From positions 1 to 64,000 of the forward strand of contig NZ_LGHL01000064.1 of NCBI RefSeq assembly GCF_001908205.1: a DNA stretch of 64,000 nucleotides. The letters run 5' to 3'. Source of the DNA: Bradyrhizobium sp. NAS80.1. Lineage in GTDB: Bacteria; Pseudomonadota; Alphaproteobacteria; Rhizobiales; Xanthobacteraceae. Below the pieces are notes generated by a model. The model searched no databases. It saw only the letters and a program-made list of their open reading frames with translations, and was not told the DNA's origin. Positions 56,336 through 64,000 of the stretch are shown piece by piece. Position 1 is the stretch's first letter. The number at the start of each line of letters is the position of its first letter. The position numbers were made by a program, and so were the translations under genes.

Positions 56336-56962
56336 TCAGTACGCGAGCGCTGTGCCGGTCGGCTTCTCCAGCGCCGCGGCCAACGATTTGTACTCCTCGC
56401 AATCCGTCCCGCAAATGGCGGCAATCCGGCTCAGGTGATACATCGCCTGCTCGCGATTGCCCTGCTCGAGCTGCCAAAGCCCGTAGTACTGCCAGGTCAG
56501 CACGTGGTTCGGGTCTGCCTTGAGCGCGCGCTGGTACCACACCTGCGATTGCGCGTAGTCGCCGAGCTTGCGATACGAATAGCCGATGAGGTTGGCGACG
56601 TTCGGATGGTCGTCATGGCCGAGCGATTTCAATTGATCGATCGCGGCCGCATAGTCGTTGCGTTCGTAGATGGTGTCATAGGCGACGCGATAGCCGGCGG
56701 CGAATGCCGGATCGTCAATGCTCGACTGGTTGTTTGGTTTCTTGTGTTTCTGGCCAGTCTTCGTTCCGTAACGCTTCGGATAGGCCGGTTGGGGATAGGC
56801 CGGTTGGGCGGTGCTAGGCGTTGAATAGGCGCCGCCATAAGGATCGGTGCCACCGCCGCCGCCACCACCGCCGCCTCCACCTCCCCCTGCGGCATACACG
56901 GGGGAAACCAGCAGCGCCGCAAACGTTCCCACCGCGACGAACCTGATCATCGTTGCGATCAT
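56336..56962 (-). CDS. secreted TPR-repeat protein with poly-glycine tract
   Basis: 208 residues. Sec signal peptide (IRFVAVGTFAALLVSPVYA, cut near residue 24), then 13 consecutive glycines, then a Pro/Tyr-rich linker (TAQPAYPQPAYPKRYG), then TPR-like helices from ~85 (FAAGYRVAYDTIYERNDYAAAIDQL, NVANLIGYSYRKLGDYAQSQVWYQRAL). It is a periplasmic or exported scaffold. The poly-Gly run is coded by mixed GGN codons in a GC-rich tract at 56850-56888, which could expand or shrink. Confidence 0.8.
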   Translation of the reverse strand: MIATMIRFVAVGTFAALLVSPVYAAGGGGGGGGGGGGGTDPYGGAYSTPSTAQPAYPQPAYPKRYGTKTGQKHKKPNNQSSIDDPAFAAGYRVAYDTIYERNDYAAAIDQLKSLGHDDHPNVANLIGYSYRKLGDYAQSQVWYQRALKADPNHVLTWQYYGLWQLEQGNREQAMYHLSRIAAICGTDCEEYKSLAAALEKPTGTALAY

Positions 56963-57106
56963 CTATGTCTCCTGTCTCGATCCAAGACACCCCGGACGAG
57001 GTGATAACCCCTCCCTCGCCGCGATATTCCGGAGCGCGGTCTTCACCGAGACGTCAATGTTCGTACGACAGTTCTCCTGTCCTTGCGGTCGCGGGCAGTA
57101 AGCGCG

Positions 57107-58585
57107 TCATTGGAACGCGACTTCGGCGAAACTGCGAAGTTTTCGCGAATGCAACCGCTCCGATTCCTGCTGCTTGAGCCGCTCCAGCGCTTTCAGGCCG
57201 ATCTCGAGATGCTGGCCGACGCGGCGGCGGTAGAATTCGCTGGCCATGCCCGCGAGCTTGATCTCGCCGTGCAGCGGTTTGTCGGAGACGCACAGCAGGG
57301 TGCCGTAGGGAACGCGGAAGCGATAGCCGTTGGCGGCGATCGCGGCCGATTCCATGTCGAGCGCGACCGCGCGCGATTGCGACAGGCGGCGGATCACGGC
57401 CGGCCCGGAGATCTCCCAGTTGCGGTTGTCGACGCTTGCGACGGTGCCCGTGCGCATCAGGCGCTTGAGCTCGAAACCCTCGAGCCCGGTGACGTCTTCG
57501 ACAGCCTCCTCCAGCGCGACCTGCATCTCCGCGAGCGCCGGGATCGGCACCCACAGCGGCAGCTCGCGATCGAGCACATGGTCCTCGCGCACATAGCCAT
57601 GCGCGAGCACGTAGTCGCCGAGCCGTTGCGTATTACGCAGGCCCGCGCAATGGCCGAGCATCAGCCAGGCGTGCGGACGCAGCACGGCAACGTGGTCGGT
57701 GACGTTGCGCGCGTTGGACGGTCCGGTTCCGATGTTGATCAGGGAGATGCCGCGATAGCCGGGTTCGACCAGATGGAAAGCCGGCATCTGCGGCGCCCGC
57801 ACGGGTGCCACCCCGCTGGTCGCCCCGCCGCTGCGCGTGATCACATTCCCGGGCGCGACGAAGGCTTCGAGGCCGGCCTCGCCGGACTGGAGCCGCTGCT
57901 GGCAGAGCTGCGCGAAGGCGTCGACATAGAACTGGTAGTTGGTTAAGATCACGAAGTTCTGGAAATATTCGGGATCGGTGCCGGTGTAGTGATAGAGCCG
58001 GCGCAGCGAGTAATCGACGCGGGCGGCCCGAAACAGCGACAGCGGCTCGGGCGCCCCACGCTGAAGCTCGAACGTGCCGTCGGCGATCGAATCGTCCATG
58101 GTAGCGAGATCCGGCACGTCGAACGCGTCGCGTAGCGATCGCGTGACGCATGAGTTCTCGCTGGTGGTGATGGCGGCCTCGATATTGATGTCGCGGCGGT
58201 AGGCGAAGTGGATCGGGATCGGCTCGACGGACTCGCCGATCTCGACGGGAACACCGTGGTTCTGGATCAATAGCCCGATCTGCTCGGTGAGATAGGCGCG
58301 GAACAGATCCGGCCGCGTGACGCTGGTCTCGTGCACGCCGGGTCCGGCGACGAAGCCATAGGCGAGACGCGAATCCAGCCGTGCATGCGTCGCGGTGGTG
58401 AGGCGGACGAAGGGATAATAGGCCCGCGCCCGCGTCGTGATCGCTTCGCCATTGACATAGGCCTCGAACCGGTCGCGCAGGAACTTCGTGTTGCGCTCGT
58501 AGATCTCCTCGAGCCGGGCAACGGCGAGGCCTGCGTCGGAGAATGATTCGGTGGTGATGGACGACGGGGTCTGGACGGATTGCAT
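57107..58585 (-). CDS. amn: AMP nucleosidase
   Basis: 492 residues, full length. N-terminal AMN domain (ERNTKFLRDRFEAYVNGEAI, RARAYYPFVRLTT) and C-terminal nucleoside-phosphorylase-like catalytic domain with ISLINIGTGPSNARNVTDHVAVLRPHAWLMLGHCAG, here in pieces, and DMESAAIAANGYRF with the catalytic acid. It splits AMP to adenine and ribose 5-phosphate. Found widely in proteobacteria as a single-copy gene. Single on its strand. Confidence 0.9.
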   Translation of the reverse strand: MQSVQTPSSITTESFSDAGLAVARLEEIYERNTKFLRDRFEAYVNGEAITTRARAYYPFVRLTTATHARLDSRLAYGFVAGPGVHETSVTRPDLFRAYLTEQIGLLIQNHGVPVEIGESVEPIPIHFAYRRDINIEAAITTSENSCVTRSLRDAFDVPDLATMDDSIADGTFELQRGAPEPLSLFRAARVDYSLRRLYHYTGTDPEYFQNFVILTNYQFYVDAFAQLCQQRLQSGEAGLEAFVAPGNVITRSGGATSGVAPVRAPQMPAFHLVEPGYRGISLINIGTGPSNARNVTDHVAVLRPHAWLMLGHCAGLRNTQRLGDYVLAHGYVREDHVLDRELPLWVPIPALAEMQVALEEAVEDVTGLEGFELKRLMRTGTVASVDNRNWEISGPAVIRRLSQSRAVALDMESAAIAANGYRFRVPYGTLLCVSDKPLHGEIKLAGMASEFYRRRVGQHLEIGLKALERLKQQESERLHSRKLRSFAEVAFQ

Positions 58586-58641
58586 GTTCGATGCCGGGTT
58601 TCTGGCTGCTTCGCATCGAACTATAGCAAAGAACGAAGACC

Positions 58642-58731
58642 CGTAGGGTGGGCAAAGCGAAGCGTGCCCACCATTGGAATTTTCATGCAGAATTGGTGGG
58701 CACAGTGCCTTGCGCCTTTGCCCACCTTACG
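58642..58731. repeat. palindromic intergenic repeat, CGTAGGGTGGG family, copy 2
   Basis: CGTAGGGTGGGCAAAG and CTTTGCCCACCTTACG (one mismatch) bound the element; inner GTGCCCACCATTG and AATTGGTGGGCAC pair. It is the family of 35816-35931. Confidence 0.82.
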
Positions 58732-58800
58732 AAAGCGAGACTGCGGCTCGATATCCCGGATGCGCGCTAAGCGCGCTCCTGGATGACGCGCTTTCGCGCG

Positions 58801-60135
58801 TCACTTCTCCCGGAACGCCCGCATCAACTGGTCGTGCAGCGGCTTCATCAAATAGGACAGCATGGTGCGGTCGCCGGTCTGGACGAAGGCTTCCACGGGC
58901 ATGCCGGGGATCAGCTTGACGTCGCCCAGGCGAGCGACCTCTTCGGCCGGCATGGAGACGCGGATGGTGTAGTAGCTCTGGCCGGTGCGCTGGTCCGTGG
59001 TGACATCGGGCGAGACGCGGCTGACGACGCCGTTGAGCTCGGGCGTGGTGCGCTGGTTGAAGGCGGACAGACGCAGCAGCGTCTTCTGGCCGATTTGGAG
59101 CTTGTCGATGTCGACCGGATTGACCTTCGCTTCGACCTGAAGGTCGTCGGCCTGCGGCACGATCAGCATCAGCGTATCGCCGGCGGTGACGACGCCGCCG
59201 ACGGTGTGCACGGTCGATTGCAGCACCATGCCGTCCTGCGGCGCGCGGATGTCGACGCGGCGGAGCTGGTCTTCGGCGGCGACCTTGCGCTCGATCAGTT
59301 CGCCGATCTTGTCGTTGGTCTCGCGCAGATCCTTGGAGACTTCGCTCACCATGTCCTTGTCGACCTGGATGATCTGGAGCTCGGTCTCGGTGATCTTGCC
59401 CTTTGCCTGCGCCCGCGAAGCAATGTATTGCGCGCGCTCGCCGTTGAGGCGGGCACTGTCACGCTCGAGCGTGGTCAGGCGCGAGATCTGCACGAGGTGC
59501 TTCTCGTAGAGATCGCGCACGCCGGTGAGCTCCTGCTGCACCAGGCCGATCTCCTTGTCCTTGGCCTTCTCCTGCGCGGAGAGGCCCTCGATCTCCTCGT
59601 TGAGCTGCTGAACGCGCTCACGGAGCTGCGCCTTCTGGCCGGCACGGCCGTTGACGCGGACGTCGAACAGCTTGGCTTCGGCAGAGAGCAGCGCCTTGAC
59701 GTCGGGATCGCTGCTGCGATCGACCAGCGATTGCGGGAACTCGAGCTTGTCGAGACCGCGCTGCTCGGCCTGAAGCCGCGCCGCGCGCGCCTGCGCGGCG
59801 TCGAGATTCTTGGTGACGATGGCGAGGTTCGCCCTGGTGACGGTGTCGTCGAGCCGCACCACGATGTCGCCGGCCTTGACCACGTCGCCGTCGCGGGCAC
59901 GCAGCTCGCCGACCACGCCGCCGGTCGGATGCTGCACCTTCTTGACGTTGGATTCGACCACGATCTGGCCCGGCGCGATCAGCGCGCCCGAGATCAGCAC
60001 GGTCGACGCCCAGCCGCCGAGACCGACGACCAGGACCAGCATAATCCCAAGGCCGAGGATCAGGTGGAACTTGATCGACTCTCGCACGGTCCTCTTCGCG
60101 GCGGGCTTCACGCCGCCGATCGACATCGTGCTCAT
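58801..60135 (-). CDS. HlyD family type I secretion adaptor
   Basis: 444 residues: one transmembrane segment near residues 25-50 (LGLGIMLVLVVGLGGWASTVLI), a membrane-fusion barrel start VESNVKKVQHPTGGVVGEL, a long coiled-coil (about 110-280) and the C-terminal barrel with QSYYTIRVSMPAEEVARLGDVKLIPGMPVEAFVQTGDR as pieces. It links the ABC transporter to an outer-membrane channel, as PrtE/HlyD do. It overlaps the ATPase gene by four bases (ATGA). Confidence 0.9.
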   Translation of the reverse strand: MSTMSIGGVKPAAKRTVRESIKFHLILGLGIMLVLVVGLGGWASTVLISGALIAPGQIVVESNVKKVQHPTGGVVGELRARDGDVVKAGDIVVRLDDTVTRANLAIVTKNLDAAQARAARLQAEQRGLDKLEFPQSLVDRSSDPDVKALLSAEAKLFDVRVNGRAGQKAQLRERVQQLNEEIEGLSAQEKAKDKEIGLVQQELTGVRDLYEKHLVQISRLTTLERDSARLNGERAQYIASRAQAKGKITETELQIIQVDKDMVSEVSKDLRETNDKIGELIERKVAAEDQLRRVDIRAPQDGMVLQSTVHTVGGVVTAGDTLMLIVPQADDLQVEAKVNPVDIDKLQIGQKTLLRLSAFNQRTTPELNGVVSRVSPDVTTDQRTGQSYYTIRVSMPAEEVARLGDVKLIPGMPVEAFVQTGDRTMLSYLMKPLHDQLMRAFREK

Positions 60136-61880
60136 GGTTTGGGCACTCCGCCTTCGCTGACGATCTTGATCGGTGCCGGCGGCGTCACGCGCGGCTGGAG
60201 CACCTGGGCGAGGACCTGCTCCTTCGGTCCAAAGGCCTGCATGCGGCCGTCGCGCAGCACCAGGATCTGGTCGACCGCCTCGACGCCGATCGGCCGGTGC
60301 GCCACCACGATGACGATGGCACCGCGCTCACGGGCGCTGCGGATCGCGCGGGTCAGCGCCTCGTCGCCTTCGGTGTCGAGATTGGAGTTGGGCTCGTCGA
60401 GCACGATCAGGAACGGATTGCCGTAGAGCGCCCGCGCCAGCGCCACACGCTGCGCTTGCCCTGCGGAGAGCGCGGTGCCCTGCTCGCCGACCTGCGTGTT
60501 GTAGCCCTCGCGCATCTTGATGATCATCTCGTGCACGCCGGCTTCCTTCGCCGCAGCGATGATGCCATCGGACGTCGCCTCGGGATCGAAGCGGCTGATG
60601 TTCTGCGCGATGGTGCCACCGAACAATTCGACGTCCTGCGGCAGATAGCCGATATGGCGGCCGAGCACGTCGGACGACCATTGGTCGAGCGCCGCGCCGT
60701 CGAGCCGCACCTTGCCGCGCACCGGCTGCCAGACGCCGACCAGCGCGCGGATCAGCGATGACTTGCCGGAGCCGCTCGGCCCGATCACGCCAAGACCGTT
60801 GCCGGCCGCGAGCGCGAAGGTGACGTCCTGCACGATGAGGCGCTGGTCGCCCGGCGGCACCATGGAGACGCCTTCGACCGAGAGCCGGCTGGTCGGCGCC
60901 TGCAGCTGGGTCGGCATCGTCTGCGCGGGCATCTGCGCCAGCAGGCGGGTGAGGCGCTGCCAGCTCTGGCGTGCCGCGACAAAGGATTTCCAGTGCGCGA
61001 TCGCAAGATCGACCGGCGCCAGCGCGCGGGCGGAGAGGATCGAGCCGGCGATGATGATGCCGGCGGTCGCCTCCTGGTGGATGACGAGGTAGGCGCCAAC
61101 CGCGAGCACGGCCGATTGCAGCATCATGCGCAGCACTTTTGCGACCGCACCGAGACCGCCGGCGACGTCGCTCGCACGCTGATTGCCGGCGAGATATTTT
61201 TCGTTGGCCTCGCTCCAGCGCTGGTTCATCCGGCCGGCCATGCCCATCGACACCATGACTTCGGCATTGCGGCGGCTGGCGGAGGCGAGGTCGTTGCGCT
61301 GGGCGGCAAGCCCCATCGCCTCGCGCGCCGGCTGGCGGGACAGAAATTCGGTGACCAACGTCAACCCGACCAGGATGATGGCACCGACCAGTGCGGTGAC
61401 GCCGATCAGGACGTGGAAGGCGAAGCAGATGGCGAGATAGAGCGGCAGCCAGGGCAGGTCGAAGAACGCGCTCGGGCCCATGCCGCCGAGGAAGGAGCGG
61501 ACATTGTCGAGGTCGCGCAGCGGCTGGAGGCCCTCGTTGCGGCTGCCGACCAGGAGCGGCAGCCGCACGATGGTGTCGAACACGCGCTTGTTGAGCGCAT
61601 CATCGAGCGCGGTGCCGACTCGCCCCAGGATCCGGTTGCGGATCATGTCGAGCACGCCCTGCGCCGCGTAGAGGAAGCTGGCGAGGATGATGAGGCCCAC
61701 CAGGGTCGGAATGCTGCGGCTCGGCAGCACCCGGTCATAGACCTCCAGCATGAAGATCGACCCGGTCAGATAGAGCAGGTTGACCATGCAGCTCATCAAG
61801 CCGACGCCGACGAACGCCGTGCGACAAGCGCGTAAGGCGTCACCGAGTTCTGAACGGCGGACGCCAGGTACGGCTGCCAT
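60132..61880 (-). CDS. type I secretion system permease/ATPase, PrtD family
   Basis: 582 residues. An N-terminal membrane domain with around six helices (about 1-300) precedes an ATPase domain: Walker A GPSGSGKSSLIRAL near 370, signature LSAGQAQRVALARAL and Walker B LIVLDEPNSNLD. There is no N-terminal peptidase domain, as in PrtD and HasD. It exports an unprocessed C-terminal-signal protein. No substrate, TolC partner or protease gene is seen within the window. Confidence 0.9.
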   Translation of the reverse strand: MAAVPGVRRSELGDALRACRTAFVGVGLMSCMVNLLYLTGSIFMLEVYDRVLPSRSIPTLVGLIILASFLYAAQGVLDMIRNRILGRVGTALDDALNKRVFDTIVRLPLLVGSRNEGLQPLRDLDNVRSFLGGMGPSAFFDLPWLPLYLAICFAFHVLIGVTALVGAIILVGLTLVTEFLSRQPAREAMGLAAQRNDLASASRRNAEVMVSMGMAGRMNQRWSEANEKYLAGNQRASDVAGGLGAVAKVLRMMLQSAVLAVGAYLVIHQEATAGIIIAGSILSARALAPVDLAIAHWKSFVAARQSWQRLTRLLAQMPAQTMPTQLQAPTSRLSVEGVSMVPPGDQRLIVQDVTFALAAGNGLGVIGPSGSGKSSLIRALVGVWQPVRGKVRLDGAALDQWSSDVLGRHIGYLPQDVELFGGTIAQNISRFDPEATSDGIIAAAKEAGVHEMIIKMREGYNTQVGEQGTALSAGQAQRVALARALYGNPFLIVLDEPNSNLDTEGDEALTRAIRSARERGAIVIVVAHRPIGVEAVDQILVLRDGRMQAFGPKEQVLAQVLQPRVTPPAPIKIVSEGGVPKP

Positions 61881-62164
61881 CAGTCTGATCTCTTTCGGAT
61901 GGGGGAAAAACCCCGGAATTCATAGGCCGTTCAGAGGTACTCGATCCGGATTAACATCGTGTTCTCCCTGCGTCCAACGCAGTCGAATTAATCCAAGACC
62001 CGATGGGCCACATCAACCCCTCACAGCCCCGCGTGCAAGTCCGGTATTCCACAGTCTTTGCGGCTTTTTATAGCAGACGTCGGCGTCTCTCCCCAGCCCA
62101 GGGAAAGGTGGAAAGTTCCGGCCGAATGGACTGAGGGGCTGCTGGAGCTGGCCGCCTATTGGGA

Positions 62165-62198
62165 CAAAAATGTCGAAAACAACCCCATGCAAAGTAGA
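62165..62198. repeat. 34-base dispersed repeat, copy 2
   Basis: Identical over 34 bases to 22-55, same orientation, over 62 kb away. Confidence 0.75.
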
Positions 62199-62304
62199 AG
62201 CGCGGCGACCGCGAGCTCCCGGTGAACTGTGACAACTCGGTGTTGTCGTAGAGGAATTTTGAGGGAGCGCGCATTTCAACGTGAGGGACGCACGGCTCGC
62301 TCAT

Positions 62305-62408
62305 TCCCTCCCCCCTTGCGGGGGAGGGGCAGGGAGGGGGTGGCCACGAACTCAGACCGCGCTTGCGGCTACCCCTCTCCCCTACCCTCCCCCGCAAGGG
62401 GGGAGGGA
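62305..62408. repeat. inverted repeat with perfect 24-bp ends
   Basis: The left end (62305-62328, TCCCTCCCCCC then TTGCGGGGGAGGG) is the exact complement of 62385-62408, with GAGGGG and CCCCTC further inside. Pyrimidine-rich strands and mirrored G-runs could fold as hairpin or a G-rich structure. Confidence 0.8.
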
Positions 62409-62498
62409 GCGCAGGTGTGCGCGTGGCTACACTTCGACTCACAGCGGCGACAGGGTCAGGTCGGCAACGAGCTCGCGACGAAGCGGCCGGGTTCGTTG

Positions 62499-63476
62499 CT
62501 ACGACGCGGCTGTGACCGGCTCCGCCAGAACACACCGCGCCGCCCGGCCCGGCCCGACCTCCACGTTCGCGGGCAGTTGCTCCAGGCAGCGGGGCTGGGC
62601 GAGGGCGCAACGGGGGGCGAAGGAGCAGTTGTGCGGCTTCTCGGCCAGCGACGGCGGGGTGCCGGGGATGGTTTCCAGCCGCGCGCCGCGCTTGGCGCCA
62701 AGGATCGTCGAAGCGAGCAGGCCCTTGGCATAGGGGTGCACCGGGCTGCGGACGATGTCGCGCAGGCTCCCCTGCTCCACGATCTGCCCGGCATACATCA
62801 CCGCGACGCGGTCGCAGATCTCGACGGCGACGCCGATGTCGTGGGTGACGAAGATGACGGACATGCCGAACTCGCGTTGCAGCTCACGCAGCAGCAGGAG
62901 GATCTGGATCTGCACGGTGGCATCGAGCGCGGTGGTCGGCTCGTCCGCCAGCAGGATCTTCGGCCGGCAGGCGAGCGCGAGCGCGATCATCGCGCGCTGG
63001 CGCATGCCGCCGGACATTTCGTGTGGATAGGCGTCCAGCCGCCGCTTGGCGGACGGGATGCGCACGACCTCCAGCATCTCCAGCGCACGCGCCCTGCCCT
63101 CCGCAAAGCTCTTGCCTTCGTGGCGCACGACGCTTTCGGCGATCTGCGCGCCGATGGTGTAGACCGGATCAAGCGCGAGCGCGGGTTCCTGGAAAATCAT
63201 CGAGACGGTCTGGCCGCGGAATGACGACAGCTCCTCATCGTTCATGGCGAGCACGTCGCGCCCCATGACATTGACCTTGCCCGCGATCTGCGTGCGCTTG
63301 CGCGGCAATAGCCGCATCAGCGCACGCAGTGTCACGCTCTTGCCCGAACCGGACTCGCCGAGCAGGCCCAGCACCTCACTGTTACCGAGCGAGAGATTGA
63401 GATCGTTCACGGCAAAGACCGTGCGCTCTCCGGTGAAGCGGATGTTGAGGCCTGAGATCTCGACGAGCTTTGTCAT
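62499..63476 (-). CDS. peptide-type ABC transporter ATP-binding protein (DppD/OppD)
   Basis: 325 residues. Walker [14 protein letters not shown] near 42, Q-loop, signature [15 protein letters not shown] (here [10 protein letters not shown]), Walker [12 protein letters not shown] and the C-terminal oligopeptide/dipeptide domain with [15 protein letters not shown], a Cys pattern typical for this family. It energises an oligopeptide or dipeptide importer. ATG 63476 overlaps the amidase stop (ATGA), so the two are coupled. Confidence 0.87.
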   Translation of the reverse strand: MTKLVEISGLNIRFTGERTVFAVNDLNLSLGNSEVLGLLGESGSGKSVTLRALMRLLPRKRTQIAGKVNVMGRDVLAMNDEELSSFRGQTVSMIFQEPALALDPVYTIGAQIAESVVRHEGKSFAEGRARALEMLEVVRIPSAKRRLDAYPHEMSGGMRQRAMIALALACRPKILLADEPTTALDATVQIQILLLLRELQREFGMSVIFVTHDIGVAVEICDRVAVMYAGQIVEQGSLRDIVRSPVHPYAKGLLASTILGAKRGARLETIPGTPPSLAEKPHNCSFAPRCALAQPRCLEQLPANVEVGPGRAARCVLAEPVTAAS

Positions 63477-64000
63477 GACGGCAGTTTGGGTACCCGTTCG
63501 TGGTAATCGGTCACGCGCTGGAATGCGGCGCCGATGGTCAGCAAGGTTGCTTCATCGAAGGAGCGGCCGATGAGCTGCATGCCGATCGGCAAGCCGCTCC
63601 TGGTGAAGCCGGATGGCACGGTGAGCGACGGCAGGCCGAGGAAGTTCACCGGACGGGTGAACAGCGTCAGCCGCTGCAGCAGCGCCGGCGCGTTCGCTCC
63701 GCCGCCGACGTCGCTCTCCTCGATCGTTGGCGCCGGCACCGGAGAGGCCGGTGCAATAATCGCGTCGACGCCGGCAGTGGCGGCATTATGCGCGGCGAGC
63801 GCCGGGCCGCGCCAGCGCATCGCCTCGAGATAGGTGATGGCGGGAACGGCAAGACCATTCTGAAGCCGCATCAGGACCTGCGGGCCGTAATCCTGCGGAC
63901 GCTCGATCATCCAGCGCTTGTGGAAGGCGGCAGCTTCGGCCGCGAGCACGAGCTGGCTTGCCGAGGACAATTGCCGCTGATCGGGCAGCTCGACCTTGAC
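63473..64000 (-). CDS. amidase signature family enzyme, partial (N-terminus beyond the window)
   Basis: The last ~175 residues are in view, and the frame runs open to base 64000. Visible strings, AIIAPASPVPAPTIEES, FTRPVNFLGLPSLTVPSGFTRSGLPIGMQLIGR and FDEATLLTIGAAFQRVTDYHERVP, match the C-terminal part of amidase signature enzymes; the catalytic Ser-Ser-Lys triad would be upstream and unseen. It probably cleaves an amide imported by the coupled ABC transporter. Confidence 0.85.
   Translation of the reverse strand, partial: VKVELPDQRQLSSASQLVLAAEAAAFHKRWMIERPQDYGPQVLMRLQNGLAVPAITYLEAMRWRGPALAAHNAATAGVDAIIAPASPVPAPTIEESDVGGGANAPALLQRLTLFTRPVNFLGLPSLTVPSGFTRSGLPIGMQLIGRSFDEATLLTIGAAFQRVTDYHERVPKLPS

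Larger units (their letters stand above)
61881..62498. other. 618-base gene-free region holding repeats
   Basis: No gene that I can support on either strand; the frames found here are shadows of repetitive sequence. It contains the second copy of the 34-base dispersed repeat (62165-62198) and a palindromic element (62305-62408), listed separately. The promoter of the PrtD/HlyD unit should lie in 61881-62000. Confidence 0.6.

Noticed and set aside
26027..62408. Possible CRISPR arrays among the repeats
   Set aside because: The repeats are single palindromes of many families, not regularly spaced identical units, and no cas genes are present.

Overview
The window looks like a chromosomal segment of an alphaproteobacterium of the Rhizobiales, most likely Bradyrhizobium or a close relative. 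This is inferred from the high GC content, an mbfA-type ferritin/VIT1 gene preceded by a perfect Irr-type iron control element (TTTAGAA-N3-TTCTAAA), and an initiator tRNA with an A:U pair where most bacteria have the third G:C pair. Numerous palindromic intergenic repeats of types I associate with Bradyrhizobium genomes also fit. There are no phage, plasmid or CRISPR genes; only a recombinase remnant beside the tRNA and a carotenoid-oxygenase remnant hint at past gene flow and decay.

Region 1 (1-4766): a large class III adenylate cyclase/AAA/TPR regulator, an orphan 164-residue protein and the C-terminal remnant of a carotenoid oxygenase. Region 2 (4767-23819) is the most coherent part. A five-step histidine utilisation pathway is split into two control domains. 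HutC and HutF diverge from HutI-HutG-HutU-HutD around two identical 17-bp candidate HutC operators. HutH lies elsewhere, in an opposite-strand operon with an ABC importer, a CxxC peroxidase-like protein, a HisC-like aminotransferase and a GlcD-like FAD oxidase. That operon diverges from an IclR regulator, a quinone-oxidoreductase-like enzyme, a CaiB-type CoA-transferase and a second, sequence-divergent urocanate hydratase. I read this as a peripheral module that may feed histidine-like or imidazole side-chain compounds into the hut pathway; that is inference.

Region 3 (23820-31248): serine-recombinase remnant, tRNA-fMet, coniferyl-aldehyde-type dehydrogenase, GMC oxidoreductase, SDRs, a CvpA-like membrane protein and an MDR oxidoreductase. 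Region 4 (31398-41766): DUF3775 protein, two paralogous metallo-beta-lactamase-fold hydrolases, FAH-family hydrolase, GST, epoxide-hydrolase-like enzyme, Irr-box/mbfA iron exporter, outer-membrane-type protein, cytochrome b561, amidase and an NTF2-like protein. Almost every gap here is filled by a different palindromic repeat. Region 5 (42017-52185): alcohol dehydrogenase, acyl-CoA dehydrogenase, SDRs, enoyl-CoA hydratase, two LysR regulators, GNAT acetyltransferase, DUF1127 protein and an MHS-type MFS transporter.

Region 6 (52395-64000): a Rieske ferredoxin with two paralogous amidohydrolases in one operon, a CinA-family protein, a DUF1488 protein, a poly-glycine TPR protein, AMP nucleosidase, a type I secretion ATPase/adaptor pair with no visible substrate, and the start of a peptide-type ABC transporter/amidase locus cut by the window edge.

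All functional calls come from reading motifs and gene order; no database search was run.
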